Origin: Ariolimax columbianus
Taxonomy: Eukaryota; Mollusca; Gastropoda; Stylommatophora; Arionidae
Assembly (NCBI GenBank): GCA_036924085.1
Contig: JAVGWX010000004.1
Location: 37,081,293 to 37,145,292, forward strand
Reading direction: 5' to 3'
Length of the DNA stretch: 64,000 nucleotides
Part shown: positions 10,242 through 22,200 of the stretch, piece by piece
Numbering within the stretch: position 1 is the stretch's first letter
How the letters are laid out: each line of letters opens with the position of its first letter
Made by a program: the position numbers and the translations under genes
The notes under the pieces: model-generated
Databases searched by the model: none
What the model was told of the DNA's origin: nothing
What the model saw: the letters and a program-made list of their open reading frames with translations, nothing else

Positions 10242-10589
10242 CTAGGAATTGAGAATTTAAGTGATGTTAATTGAGCTAATGTAACTAGGTCAGATTTTAT
10301 TGGACGGATGTACACTCTCATTGCCCGAATGTTAGCGGACTCAGGACAGACTAGAAACACTGGAAACATGCCAAGCTTGTCGTAAAAAGCAACGTGGTTG
10401 AGAACCGTGTAGGCTGCCACCAGTGTATATTGTAGGTAACAAAATCTTCTCAAATATTGACGTTGACTAAAACGAAATATGCAACTGAAATATCCATGAT
10501 AGAAGAACGTACTCTGTCAAGACAAGAGGGCTATGACACGCAGCAGAAAAAGTAGCAAGGAATCTGCATCATTGACTTCGTTGTTTCCA

Positions 10590-11660
10590 TCTAGGAAATC
10601 TCCAGATTTGGTATGTGGAATATTCGTACAATACACGAACAAGGCAAAGCCACACTAATGACAGTAAAAATAATTAATTTGAATGTTGATGTCAGAAGAC
10701 TGGCTGAAACAAGGTGGAATGAAGTTGAAACGATACAATTAAGAACAGAGTATATGCTCCTGTCTTCAGGGCACACTGAAGAAGACACACTACCAAAGCA
10801 AACGTGTGGCCCTAAAAATGAATGCATTCTAACAAGGCACACAAGGTACATATAGAACGGGAGGTGGTAGGACTCACAATGGCAATGGCTACTTTTCATA
10901 ACTGCTTAAAGAGGAATCAGATAGCATTATTCAATTATGAACCAACCAACGCCAAAGGAGACTCGGTGAAAGAATAAGTGTATACCAGACGTCAGAATAT
11001 CATGGAGAAATGAGACGATGTTGATGGGAGACCTAAATGCTTCGTTAGAGAATGATAACATCGATTTTGAAGAGACCATGGGCAAACATGGAATCTGGAT
11101 TCAAAATAAAAACACTTACTTATAAACTTGTGTGCTTTAAATCAACTGCTGATTGGTGACAGCATGATTTCACATAACAGGAAAACACACAAAGCGTAGA
11201 TGTCCCTAGATCATAGAGCAGAACAGAGTGGTCTTATTTGTATAAATAAAATGCTTAGATCATCATTTCACAATGTAAGCGTATGCAGACTAGCAGGTGT
11301 GACATCAGACCAGTAGCTACTGATTACCAAAAGAAAGATTGTACTTGAAAGATACAACAATATACAACCTGAGACACCTGTTCAATGTGGGATTTATCAG
11401 AAACAAGGAAATACAAGGTAAACATGAAATTACGATATCAAAATAGGTGTCATATGTTACAACAACTAGAAGAAATAGAGGACACAGAAGAGCAGAGGCA
11501 AGAGTTTCAAGAAAACATTGATCGAGAATTGTTGAAAAGCTCTGGTATAAAGAGAATGGCAACACATACAGTGTAAGTACATAAACTATCGCATAGTATA
11601 AGGGAATGGAAAATGAAGAAGAATTTGAACTGACGAAACAAAAACCAGACATATGAGTGA
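10590..11660 (+). mobile_element. RTE-type LINE, endonuclease-domain fragment (degenerate)
   Basis: At 10607-10860 a frame reads WNIRTIHEQGK, LAETRWNE and LSSGHTEED, matching the start of the APE-type endonuclease of RTE-like LINEs (often misnamed craniofacial development protein 2). Further on, in shifted frames, come GDLNASLENDN with MGKHGIW (11028-11095), RKTHK with a LDH(R) region (about 11185-11220) and ASD-like text near 11305. These follow the family order, but there are many stops. No RT part follows. Lies in the first receptor intron. Confidence 0.75.
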
Positions 11661-12290
11661 CAGTAATTACTTTACATCAATTTTATAAATAACATTTTTG
11701 CAAAAGTGTGAACCTGAAATGTTTTGTGTTTTATTTTTGGACATATTCACTGTGAACACACTTTGTCCATCTGTCTAACAGCTTGTGGATGCACTTGATA
11801 AAAAAAGGCTTTTAGGTGTGACCTTTAACCAGTTTTGCTCCGTCTTCATTACCTCAACGTTAGCTGTCTTGGGATCCATCTTCTACATACTTTCCTAAAA
11901 CCAAGGTCATCATAGACAATTATGTGCGCAGCGCCGTGACCCATGTTGAAATCTACGGATATTTCATAAAAAAGGACTGGCCTGTAGCCACGGACAACCT
12001 GGTCAATCTACTGTTTCACTGTTTTAGTGGTCAAACATGCTGCTCTTCTGCGCAGCGGATCATCAATAACGTTTTGTCTTCCGCTTTGAAATCTTTCTAA
12101 AATCTCTTTCACTTTCATTTGAATCAAACAAATAGCTCCATATCGAACCTTCATTCTTATGCAGATTTCAGAACGCTTCAAACCCACTGACCACAAAACA
12201 CGAATAATGCCCCGATGCTCTTCAACGATGCAAGTCGAAAGTGGAGCGGCCATATTGTACGTTCCATTGCGCATACTTCTCGATCGTCAC
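11650..12290 (-). mobile_element. mariner-type transposase relic with internal deletion
   Basis: The minus-strand frame from 12274 has EEHRGIIRVLWSVGLKRSEI, then RMKVRYG and ERFQSGR..IDDPLRR, the helix-turn-helix start of mariner/SETMAR-like transposases. A shifted frame then has NMGHGAAHIIVYDDLGFRKV and WIPRQLT (about 11965-11880). After about 11850 the text jumps to KLLDRWTKCVHSEYVQK (about 11790-11735), the C-terminal end of the family, so the catalytic DD(D) core is missing. It is non-functional. Confidence 0.75.
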
Positions 12291-12766
12291 AATCTTTACA
12301 TGGAGTATTGATAAAAGAAAACAGTTTCTGTCCTGAAATAAGATTATGCGTTTTACATCATCTTCTATGCACTTTAAAGTAAGATATATGTTGCTTAATC
12401 ACTGCCCCTTGTACTAAACCCAAGACGTAGGAAAACACACTGAAGACAAGACATAAGCAAGAAAGAGAGTTAGAAGTGACACAAATACATTTGTTGTCAA
12501 GAGAGACAGAGAAAGCTGTAGCATAATATAACATGAAAGACTGGTATGCCAACGAACAAAAACTAGCAGAAAAATGTTCGTGTTAATGTATTTACTAAGG
12601 ATAAAGAAGGCAATATGAATAAGAATACAAAAGATTAGATAAAGATTTAGGCACAACATTTCGAATAACTTGTAAAAGGACCAGTTCAACAAAATCTCAA
12701 AGATATTCAGCAAGCATAAATATAATTTCAGGTTAATTGCGAGAAACCTAACAGACTTTTACAACG
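12290..12766. other. intronic sequence without recognised features
   Basis: AT-rich; frames on minus (12358-12713) are Leu/Phe-rich and look like low-complexity shadows. No exon borders or repeat motifs seen. Confidence 0.5.
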
Positions 12767-15700
12767 ACAACAGCTACCAGCTATACACTCACACAGACAA
12801 CAGCTACCATCTGACACTCACACAGATAACAGCTACCAGCTAGACACTCACACAGAGAACAGCTACCAGCTGACACTCACACAGACAACAGCTACCATCT
12901 GACACTCACACATACAACAGCTACCAGCTAGACACTCACACAAAGAACAGCTACCAGCTGACACTCACACAGAGAACAGCTACCAGCTGACACTCACACA
13001 GACAACAGCTACCATCTGACACTCACACATACAACAGCTACCAGCTGACACTCACACAGAGAACAGCAACCAGCTAGACACTCAACAGACAACAGCTACC
13101 AGCTGACACTCACACAGTCAGAAAGCTACCAGCTGACACTCACACAGACAACAGCTACCAGCTAGACACTCACACAGACAACAGCTACCAGCTAGACACT
13201 CACACAGACAACAGCTACCAGCTAGACACTCACACAGACAACAGCTACCAGCTGACACTCACACAGATACCAGCTACCAGCTGACACTCACACAGAGAAC
13301 AGCTTCCAGCTAGACACTCACACAGACAACAGCTACCAGCTGACACTCACACAGACAATAGCTACCAGCTAGACACTCACACAGACAACAACTACCAGCT
13401 AGACACTCACACAGAGAACAGCTACCAGCTGACACTCACACAGACAATAGCTACCAGCTAGACACTCACACAGACAACAGCTACGAGCTAGACACTCACA
13501 CAGAGAACAGCTACAAGCTGACACTCATACAGACAATAGCTACCAGCTGACACTCACACATAGAACAGCTACCAGCTAGACACCCACACAGACAATAGCT
13601 ACCAGCTGACACTCACACAGAGAACAGCTACCAGCTAGACACTCACACAGATAACAGCTACTAGCTAGACACTCACACAGAGAACAGCTACCAGCTGACA
13701 ATCACACAGACAACAGCTACCAGCTAGAACCTCACACAAAGAACAGCTACCAGCTGACACTCACACAGACAACAGCTACCAGCTAGATACTCACACAGAC
13801 AACAGCTACCAGCTAGACACTCACACAGACAACAGCTACCAGCTGACACTCCCACAGAGAACAGCTACCAGCTAGACACTCAACAGACAACAGCTACCAG
13901 CTGACACTCACACAGAGAACAGCTACCAGCTAGACACTCACACAGACAACAGCTACCAGCTGACACTCACACAGAAAACAGCTACCAGCTAGATACTCAC
14001 ACAGATACCAGCTACCAGCTGACACTCATACAGTCAGAAGCTACCAGCTGACACTCACACAGACAACAGCTACCAGCTGACACTCACACAGACAACAGCC
14101 ACCAGCTGACACTCACACAGACAACAGCTACCAGCTAGACACTCACACAGAAAACAGCTACCAGCTGACACTTACACAGCGAACAGCTTCCAGCTAGACA
14201 CTCACACAGACAACAGCTACCAGCTGACACTTACACAGACAACAGCTACCAGCTATATACTTACATAGATACCAGCTACCAGCTGACACTCACACAGTCA
14301 GCAGCTACCAGCTGACACTCACACAGACAACAGCTACCAGCTAGACACGCACACAGACAACAACTACCAGCTAGACACTCACACAGAGAACAGCTACAAG
14401 CTGACACTCACACAGACAACAGCTACCAGCTAGACACTCACACAGACAACAGCTACGAGCTAGACACTCACACAGAGAACAGCTACAAGCTGACACTCAC
14501 ACAAACAACAGCTACCAGCTAGACACTCACACAGAGAACAGCTACAAGCTGACACTCACACAGACAACAGCTACCAGCTAGACACTCACACAGAGAACAG
14601 CTACAAGCTGACACTCATACAGACAACAGCTACCAGCTGACACTCACACAGAGAACAGCTACTAGCTAGATACTCACACAGACAACAGCTACCAGCTGAC
14701 ACTCACACAGAGAACAGCTACCAGCTAGACACTCACACAGACAACAACTACCAGCTAGACACTCACACAGAGAACAGCTACAAGCTGACACTCACACAGA
14801 CAACAGCTACCAGCTAGACACTCACACAGACAACAGCTACGAGCTAGACACTCACACAGAGAACAGCTACAAGCTGACACTCACACAGACAACAGCTACC
14901 AGCTAGACACTCACACAGAGAACAGCTACAAGCTGACACTCACACAGACAACAGCTACCAGCTAGACACTCACACAGAGAACAGCTACAAGCTGACACTC
15001 ATACAGACAACAGCTACCAGCTGACACTCACACAGAGAACAGCTACTAGCTAGATACTCACACAGACAACAGCTACCAGCTGACACTCGCACAGAGAACA
15101 GCTACCAGCTAGACACTCACACAGATACCAGCTACCAGCTGACACTCACACAGACAACAGCTACCAGCTAGACACTCACATAGAGAACAGTTACCAGCTG
15201 ACAATCACACAGACAACAGCTACCAGCTAGACACTCACACAAAGAACAGCTACCAGCTGACACTCACACAGACAACAGCTACCAGCTGATACTCACACAG
15301 AGAACAGCTACAAGTTAGACGCTCACACAGACAATAGCTAACAGCTGACACTCACACAGAGAACAGGTACCGGCTAGACACACACAGAAACCAGCTACCA
15401 GCTGACACTCACACAGACGACAGCTACCAGCTGACACTCACACAGAGAACAGCTACCAGCTGACACTCACACAGAGAACAGCTACCAGCTGACAATCACA
15501 CAGACAACAGCTATTAGCTGACACTCACACAGACAACAGCTACCAGCTAGACACTCACACAGACAACAGCTACCAGCTAGACAAGCACATAGACAACAGC
15601 TACCAGCTAGACACTCACACAGACAACAGCTACCAGCTAGACACTGACACAGACAACAGCTACCAGCTGACACTGACACAGATACCAGCTACCAGCTAGA

Positions 15701-18700
15701 CACTCACACAGACAACAGCTACCAGCTAGACACTCACAGAGACAACAGCTACCAGCTAGACACTCACACAGACAACCGCTACCAGCTGACACTCACACAG
15801 ACAACAGCTTCCAGCTGACACTCACACAGACAATGACTACCAGTTAGACGCACACACAGACAACATCTACCAGCTAGATACTCATACAGACAACAGCTAC
15901 CAGCTAGACACTCACACAGACAACAGCTACCAGCTGACACTCACACAGACAACAGCTACAAGCTGACACTCACACAGACAACAGCTACCAGCTAGGTTCT
16001 CACACAGACAACAGCTACCAGCTAGACACTCACACAGAAAACAGCTACCAGCTGACACTCACACTAACAATGACTAGCAGTTAGACGCACACACAGACAA
16101 CAGCTACCAGCTGACACAGGCAGACAACAGCTACCTTCTGACACAGGGAGATAACAGTTACCAGCTAGACGCCCACACAGACAACAGCTGCCAGCTAGAT
16201 ATTCACACAGATACCAGCTACCACCTGACACGCACACAGTCAGCTTCTACCAGCTGACACTCACACAGACAACAGCTACCAGCTGACACTCACACAGACA
16301 ACAGCTACCAGGTGACACTCACACAGACAACAGCTACCAGCTAGACACTCACACAGACAACAGCTACCAGCTGACACTCACACAGACAACAGCTACCAGC
16401 TACACACTCACACAGACAACAACTACCAGCTAGACACTCACACAGAGAACAACTACCAGCTGACACTCACACAGATACCAGCTACCAGCTAGACACTCAC
16501 ACAGACAACAGCTACCAGCTAGACACTCACACAGACAACAGCTACCAGCTGACACTCACACAGACAACAGCTACCAGCTACACACTCACACAGACAACAA
16601 CTACCAACTAGACACTCACACAAAGAACAGCTACCAGCTGACACTCACACAGACAACAGCTACCAGCTGACACTCACACAGACAACAGCTACCAGCTAGA
16701 TACTCACACAGACAACAGCTACCAGCTAGACACTCACAAAGACAACAGCTACCAGATGACACTCACACAGACAACAGCTACCAGCTGGATACTCACACAG
16801 ATACCAGCTATCAGCTGACACTCACACAGTCAGCAGCTACCAGATGACACTCACACAGACAACAGCTACCAGCTAGACACTCACACAGAAAACAGCTACC
16901 AGATGACACTCACACAGACAACAGCTACCAGCTAGACACTCACACAGACAACAACTACCAGCTAGACACTCACACAGAGAACAGCTACAAGCTGACACTC
17001 ATACAGACAACAGCTACCAGCTGACACTCACAAAGAGAACAGCTACCAGCTGGACACTCACACAGATACCAGCTACCAGCTGACAATCACACAGACAACC
17101 GCTACCAGCTAGACACTCACACAAAGAACAGCTACCAGCTGACACTCACACAGACAACAGCTACCAGCTGACACTCACACAGAGTACAGCTACCAGCTAG
17201 ATACTCACACAGACAACAGCTACCAGCTAGACACTCACACAGACAACAGCTACCAGCTGACACTCACACAGAGAACAGCTAACAGCTAGACACTCAACAG
17301 ACAACAGCTACCAGCTGACACTCACACAGAGAACAGCTACCAGCTAGACACTCACACAACAACAGCTACCAGCTAGATACTCACTAAGATACCAGCTACC
17401 AGCTGACACTCACACAGTCAGCTGCTACCAGCTGACACTCACAAAGACAACAGCTACCAGCTGACACTCACACATACAACAGCTACCAGCTGACACTCAC
17501 ACAGACAACAGCTACAAGCTAGACACTCACACAGACAACAGCTACCAGCTAGACACTCACACAGTCAGCAGCTACCAGCTGACACTCACACAGACAACAG
17601 CTACCAGCTGAGACTCACACAGACAACAGCTACCAGCTGACACTCACACAAACAGCAGCTACCAGCTAGACACTCACACAGACAACAACTACCAGCTACA
17701 CACTCACACAGACAACAACTACCAGCTAGATACTCACACAGAGAACAGCTACCAGCTGACACTCACACAGATACCAGCTACCAGCTAGACACTCACACAG
17801 ACAACAGCTACCATCTAGACACTCACACAGAGAACAGCTACCAGCTGACACTTACACAGACAACAGCTACCAGCTGACACTCACACAGAGAACAGCTACC
17901 AGCTAGACTCTCACACAGACAATAGCTAACAGCTGACACTCACACAGAGAACAGCTACCGGCTAGACACACACAGAAACCAGCTACTAGTTGACACACAC
18001 ACAGACAACAGCTACCAGCTGACACTCACACAGAGAACAGCTACCAGCTGGCACTCACACAGAGAACAGCTACCAGCTGACAATCACACAGACAACAGCT
18101 ACTAGCTGACACTCACACAGACAACAGCTACCAGCTAGACACTCACACAGACAACAGCTACCAGCTAGACACTCACACAGATACCAGCTAGGCGCTCACA
18201 CAGATACCAGCTACCAGCTGACACTCACACAGACAACAGCTACCAGCTAGACACTCACACAGACAACAGCTACCAGCTAGGCGCTCACACAGACAACAGC
18301 TACCAGCTGACACTCACACAGATAACAGCTTCCAGCTGACACTCACACAGACAATGACTACCAGTTAGACGCACACACAGACAACAGCTACCAGCTAGAT
18401 ACTCACACAGACAACAGCTACCAGCTAGACACTCACACAGACAACAGCTACCAGCTGACACTCACACAGACAACAGCTACCAGCTGACACTCACACAGAC
18501 AACAGCTACCAGCTAGGAGCTCACACAGACAACAGCTACCAGCTAGACACTCACACAGACAACAGCTACCAGCTGACACTCACACTAACAATGACTGCCA
18601 GTTAGACGCACACACAGACAACAGCTACCAGCTGACACAGGCAGACAACAGCTACCAGCTAGACGCCCACACAGACAACAGCTACCAGCTAGACACTGAC

Positions 18701-18734
18701 ACAGATAACAACTACCAGCTGACACTCACAAAGA
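12767..18734. repeat. large intronic array of 29/30-bp units (family 1)
   Basis: About 6 kb, roughly 200 units by length. Two monomer types are mixed: ACAGCTACCAGCTAGACACT plus CACACAGACA (30 bp) and a 29-bp form with GCTGACACT. Linker variants are CAGACA, CAGAGA, CAGATACC and CAGTCAG. Nearly every unit holds ACTCAC, that is GTGAGT on the minus (gene-sense) strand. Higher-order copies are present: 384 bp at 14361-14744 repeated at 14745 to about 15110, and a block of about 0.9 kb from about 15300 repeated from about 17890. The array fills two thirds of the first receptor intron. Short frames across it are artefacts. Confidence 0.95.
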
Positions 18735-19220
18735 TAACAGTTATCAGCTAGCTACTCACAAAGATAACAACTACCAGCTGACATTCGAACAACAGTTATC
18801 AGCTAGCTACTCAGAAAGATAACAGTTATCAGCTAGCTACTCACAAAGATAATAGTTATCAGCTAGCTACTCACAAAGATAACAGTTATCAGCTAGCTAC
18901 TCACAAAGATAACAACTACCAGCTGACATTCGAACAACAGTTATCAGCTAGCTACTCACAAAGATAACAGTTATCAGCTAGCTACTCACAAAGATAACAA
19001 CTACCAGCTGACATTCGAACAACAGTTATCAGCTAGCTACTCACAAAGATAACAGTTATCAGCTAGCTACTCACAAAGATAACAGTTATCAGCTAGCTAC
19101 TCACAAAGATAACAGTTATCAGCTAGCTACTCACAAAGATAACAGTTATCAGCTAGCTACTCACAAAGATAACAGTTATCAGCTAGCTACTCACAAAGAT
19201 AACAGTTATCAGCTAGCTAC
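18735..19220. repeat. intronic array, family 2 (30-bp units) abutting the receptor splice donor
   Basis: Units of 30 bp with ACAGTTATCAGCTAGCTACT and CACAAAGATA, about 15 copies, some interleaved with ACAACTACCAGCTGACATTCGA. The last unit runs into the splice donor at 19224. On the minus strand the intron begins GTGGGTAGCTAGCTGATAAC, and each unit has GTGAGTAGCTAGCTGATAAC. The copies near the exon are more alike than those of family 1. Confidence 0.93.
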
Positions 19221-19224
19221 CCAC

Positions 19225-19332
19225 CTTGCAGGCCTCGCATGTATTTACTCCATAGTGAAACCCAGCAGCCTGATCACCACACACACGACACGGAGGTAGA
19301 AATGGTCGAGGACCTGGTTCCTGCATTTCCAT
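19225..19332 (-). CDS. nuclear hormone receptor, exon with zinc finger 1 of the DNA-binding domain (possible start)
   Basis: The frame reads [16 protein letters not shown] then NTCEACK, followed by donor AAG/GTGGGT (GT 19224-19223). Zinc ligands C15, C18, C32 and C35 have the canonical C-X2-C-X13-C-X2-C spacing, and CEACKG is the P-box that sets half-site choice. The exon ends in phase 0 and joins GFFHRS encoded at 10241. The Met at 19332 (ACCAACATGG, good Kozak context) gives a very short N-terminal region. The frame stays open upstream to a TGA near 19396, with another ATG near 19371 and a possible acceptor (GTGGTGTAG), so an upstream A/B-domain exon is possible. The gene is a ligand-type transcription factor; its closest subfamily looks like lophotrochozoan NR1-like receptors, by memory. 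Confidence 0.92.
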
Positions 19333-19589
19333 GTTGGTTACAGTCTTCGCTGATTTAACTACACCACAAAACATGACCAACAATATAAAAGTTGTTCAAG
19401 AATAACGTTCGTCTACACGCTACACTGCTCCTACACTTGAGAATTACGTCATTGTCTGGGAGTGCATCCATGTTCAAAGCTTAGTTCGTTGTAATAGTAC
19501 ACGAGATGCTGTATGCTGACTATTTTTCTCATTGCTCATACGCCCTGAAAAAGAGTTTCTTAACTGGTGGTTTGTGGCACCTTATAGCT

Positions 19590-19885
19590 AAGCGTAAGGT
19601 CTTTATGAGATCTACGATAGGTCACTAAGAGATCTACAAGAGGTATATGAGATCCAAGAGAGGACTCTATGAGATCCGCCAGAGTTCTTTGACATCTACA
19701 TGATGTCACTATGAGATCAACGAGAAGGTAACTACGAGTTACGGGAAAGATCTCTATAGGCAATGAGAAAAGTCTTTACGAGTTATGAGAAAAATCTCTA
19801 CGAGTTACGGGAAAGGTCTCTATAAGTTTTAAGAAAAGTCTCTATGAGGTACGTAACGATCGATATAAGTTATGAGAAAAGTTTA
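19590..19885. repeat. degenerate tandem repeat, about 23-30 bp units
   Basis: Recurring words TCTCTACGAGTTACGGGAAA, TCTCTATGAGATC and ATGAGAAAAGT at irregular spacing, upstream (minus strand) of the zinc-finger-1 exon. Strongly diverged copies. Confidence 0.65.
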
Positions 19886-20743
19886 CTTTAAAATAAAATT
19901 TGAACTCGCTATTGTGAACATTGACCATACAGTTATGTATGTCAATAGGCAGTTCATAGGTTACATTACATATTCAAACTCATTTGATAAATGTTTACCA
20001 GGTTTATTTTTTACAATTGTCCGAACATGTTATGAGCTACATGGAATTAAATTATAGCATTCAAAAGAACATAGACACATATTATTATAATATTATTCGA
20101 GACAACTTACTGACCCCGGTAACGTACTATGATCTTATCTTCAAGACATTTAGTCCGGGGACAGGTTTGGGAGCTCAGAATTCTTTCTTTCCATTTTTGT
20201 CTACCATCTACGGGAGGCTTAGGCTCAGTATAAGTTTTCGTCGCTGTGTCTATGCATGTTTGTGCTACAAAGGTATTTCTTGGTTTGTCCATTACTATCT
20301 TTCTTTGTGTTCTGTCTTTCAGAACTTTCTTCATTCGGCTTTCATGACGTAGGTTGTTGCTCAACCAGGCCAAACGTTTTTGTATAGTTGGTATCAGCTT
20401 TCTTTTCTCTTAAACTTCCACCAACACATTTTCGTTTGATTTTCTCTTATTTCAGCTTTCTTTATTTATCTCTCGCTAACACCATATCTCAAAAGTGTCC
20501 AAATATTTATCATATCTTTTATTTATTTATTTATTGTTCATATTTAAGAAACGTACAAAACAGAAGAAAAAAAACACATGTAGTTGCTATTGTTTTCCTT
20601 AGCGTCAATATTAATGCTACCTGATATCAGGACTCTCTGCTCGTCTCTAAATGCCTTCTATGTCAACATAATTCTCATTACATTCCATCCGCCGTATCGT
20701 GCATCTTCTGTTACAACTTGACGCAGGTATGGTGATTTGAAGA
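19886..20743. other. no feature I can support
   Basis: AT-rich. A minus frame at 20107-20373 (many Lys, Arg, Thr) has no start signal or clear acceptor and resembles nothing I know. If the receptor has an A/B-domain exon it should be somewhere to the right of 19400, but I could not identify it. Confidence 0.4.
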
Positions 20744-20745
20744 TA

Positions 20746-21202
20746 CGAGGCGTGTTCAAATGAAACCGGACCAAACTGCAACAAGTGAACATACGTACGA
20801 TGCGCATGATGACGTCACTTCTGGTGTAAACAGCACATATCAACCGTCAAATTTACAAAATTGCATTATTCTCCGACTCATAGTTTCCTCGGCAGACTGT
20901 TGAAAACATGGCTAGTGGGATACTAAATCCGTCCAGAGTTGATTATCGGTGATTCGGTTTCTAACAGCTGACGGATGTCGACCAGTTGACATTCATCGCA
21001 GAATGCAGGCAGTGTATGGTGACAAAAGTGTGTCGAAGACAACAGCGAAGAACAGGACAACGATGTTTAAAGAAGGACGAGAGTTAACGAAAGATCTTCG
21101 GAGACCAGGTCAAGTGGATATTGTTGCGTTAAATCACGTCCTTCTTTAAACATTGTTGCCAAGTTCCTTTTTGTTGGTCCGGTTTCATATGAACACGTCT
21201 CG
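20746..21202 (+). mobile_element. mariner-derived MITE-like element with internal hairpin, complete copy
   Basis: Terminal inverted repeats of about 29 bp begin CGAGGCGTGTTCAAATGAAA at 20746 and end TTTCATATGAACACGTCTCG at 21202, with one or two mismatches. TA is on both sides (20744-20745, 21203-21204), as for Tc1/mariner insertion. The interior keeps the first part of a mariner transposase (IRFLTADGCRPVDIHRRMQA, VYGDKSVSKTT, then KEGRE, about 20940-21115). The catalytic domain is absent. Two 40-bp arms, 21050-21089 and 21127-21166, are near-perfect inverted copies around CCTTCTTTAAACAT. The element would be moved only in trans. Confidence 0.88.
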
Positions 21203-21204
21203 TA

Positions 21205-21944
21205 AAATCCTTGTTTTTGGTGGTGATTTCCATGGATTGAAAGTTGTTGCTTGCGAATGCCTACAATAAGTTGGTTACTCTTCTTGTTTCCAAATATTCA
21301 TGATAAAAAAATGTTACAAATGTTGCTCTAAAAACACAAACAAGTAATTGTGTTTTAAAGAATCTTCAATCAAACAATCAAATCATTCCATCTGCACGTG
21401 GAGAATATATATTCAACACATACTTGGCACACGATAGAACGTTGACCAGTCTATATCTGTTGAAGTTGTTAATGCTCAAAGCTTTTATAAGATGAATGAG
21501 CCAGTCACATGCCCAACTCTCATTAGTCGCTTCCTACGACATGTCTTGCATGTAACAGTGTTTCTATTCTTTCAAGCACCCGTAACGTTCGAGTAGTGAA
21601 TTAGTCATATTTTTGCCAAAATAAGATTATGCTTTTCTGAACAACTGCAATGACAATATAGGGAATGGCGTGATGATTTAGTGTTGACAGCGTATTGACA
21701 CACCAAATACAAGCACGAATTAACTATATAACAACAACAATATAAATAGTTATAGTCAATTTCTAAACTTACTCCAACTAAAAAGTATACCCCATAAACG
21801 GCGTGGCACCACCTGAGACATGAAAAAGTGCCCCCTCAGGAATTGAGAGAAACAAACAAATTACCCAAGGCATCCTTTACTTGGATACTAGCCGTAGTGC
21901 ACAAGACCAAATGTAGACAGCGTTTCTTACAGTAAACACAGCCT
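21205..21944. other. no feature I can support
   Basis: AT-rich unique-looking sequence without open frames, tandem repeats or element ends that I recognise. Confidence 0.45.
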
Positions 21945-22200
21945 CTACATACTAATCCTGAAAAACGGCGCATCGAAAAATGGAATTAACTGAAGCTGAT
22001 TCCTTTGAACTAACTGCGGAAGGAACCTGCCCAAGGACACCACTTGCCTTACACCAAACTGGTGTGTCACACGATGCAGGAATAACTTTGAGAGATGGGA
22101 ATACGGGGGCGATAAGGTTTGCGACAATGGAACAGCACAAGACCAAGACCACCTGATAATCTGCCCGAACTTTCTGGAAAAAATGCAATATGGATGACAT
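21945..22200 (+). mobile_element. possible LINE C-terminal relic
   Basis: In broken frames the text LTPNWCVTRCRNNFERWEYG then CDNGTAQDQDHLIICPNF (about 22040-22177) resembles the C-terminal region of jockey/I-type LINE proteins, where a Cys-rich CxCG..QxxxHLLxxCP motif follows the RT. It has stops and frameshifts, so this is a weak call. Confidence 0.35.

Noticed and set aside
10220..10453. 77-codon minus frame overlapping the zinc-finger-2 exon
   Set aside because: It is in a different frame from the receptor and crosses the acceptor site; the finger frame explains the sequence.
12767..19220. CRISPR-like array of short repeats
   Set aside because: Units are contiguous without unique spacers, and the context is an animal intron.
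20107..20373. Minus-strand 88-codon frame as an A/B-domain exon of the receptor
   Set aside because: No convincing acceptor or donor, no family resemblance, and the plus strand frame 19984-20352 is equally open.
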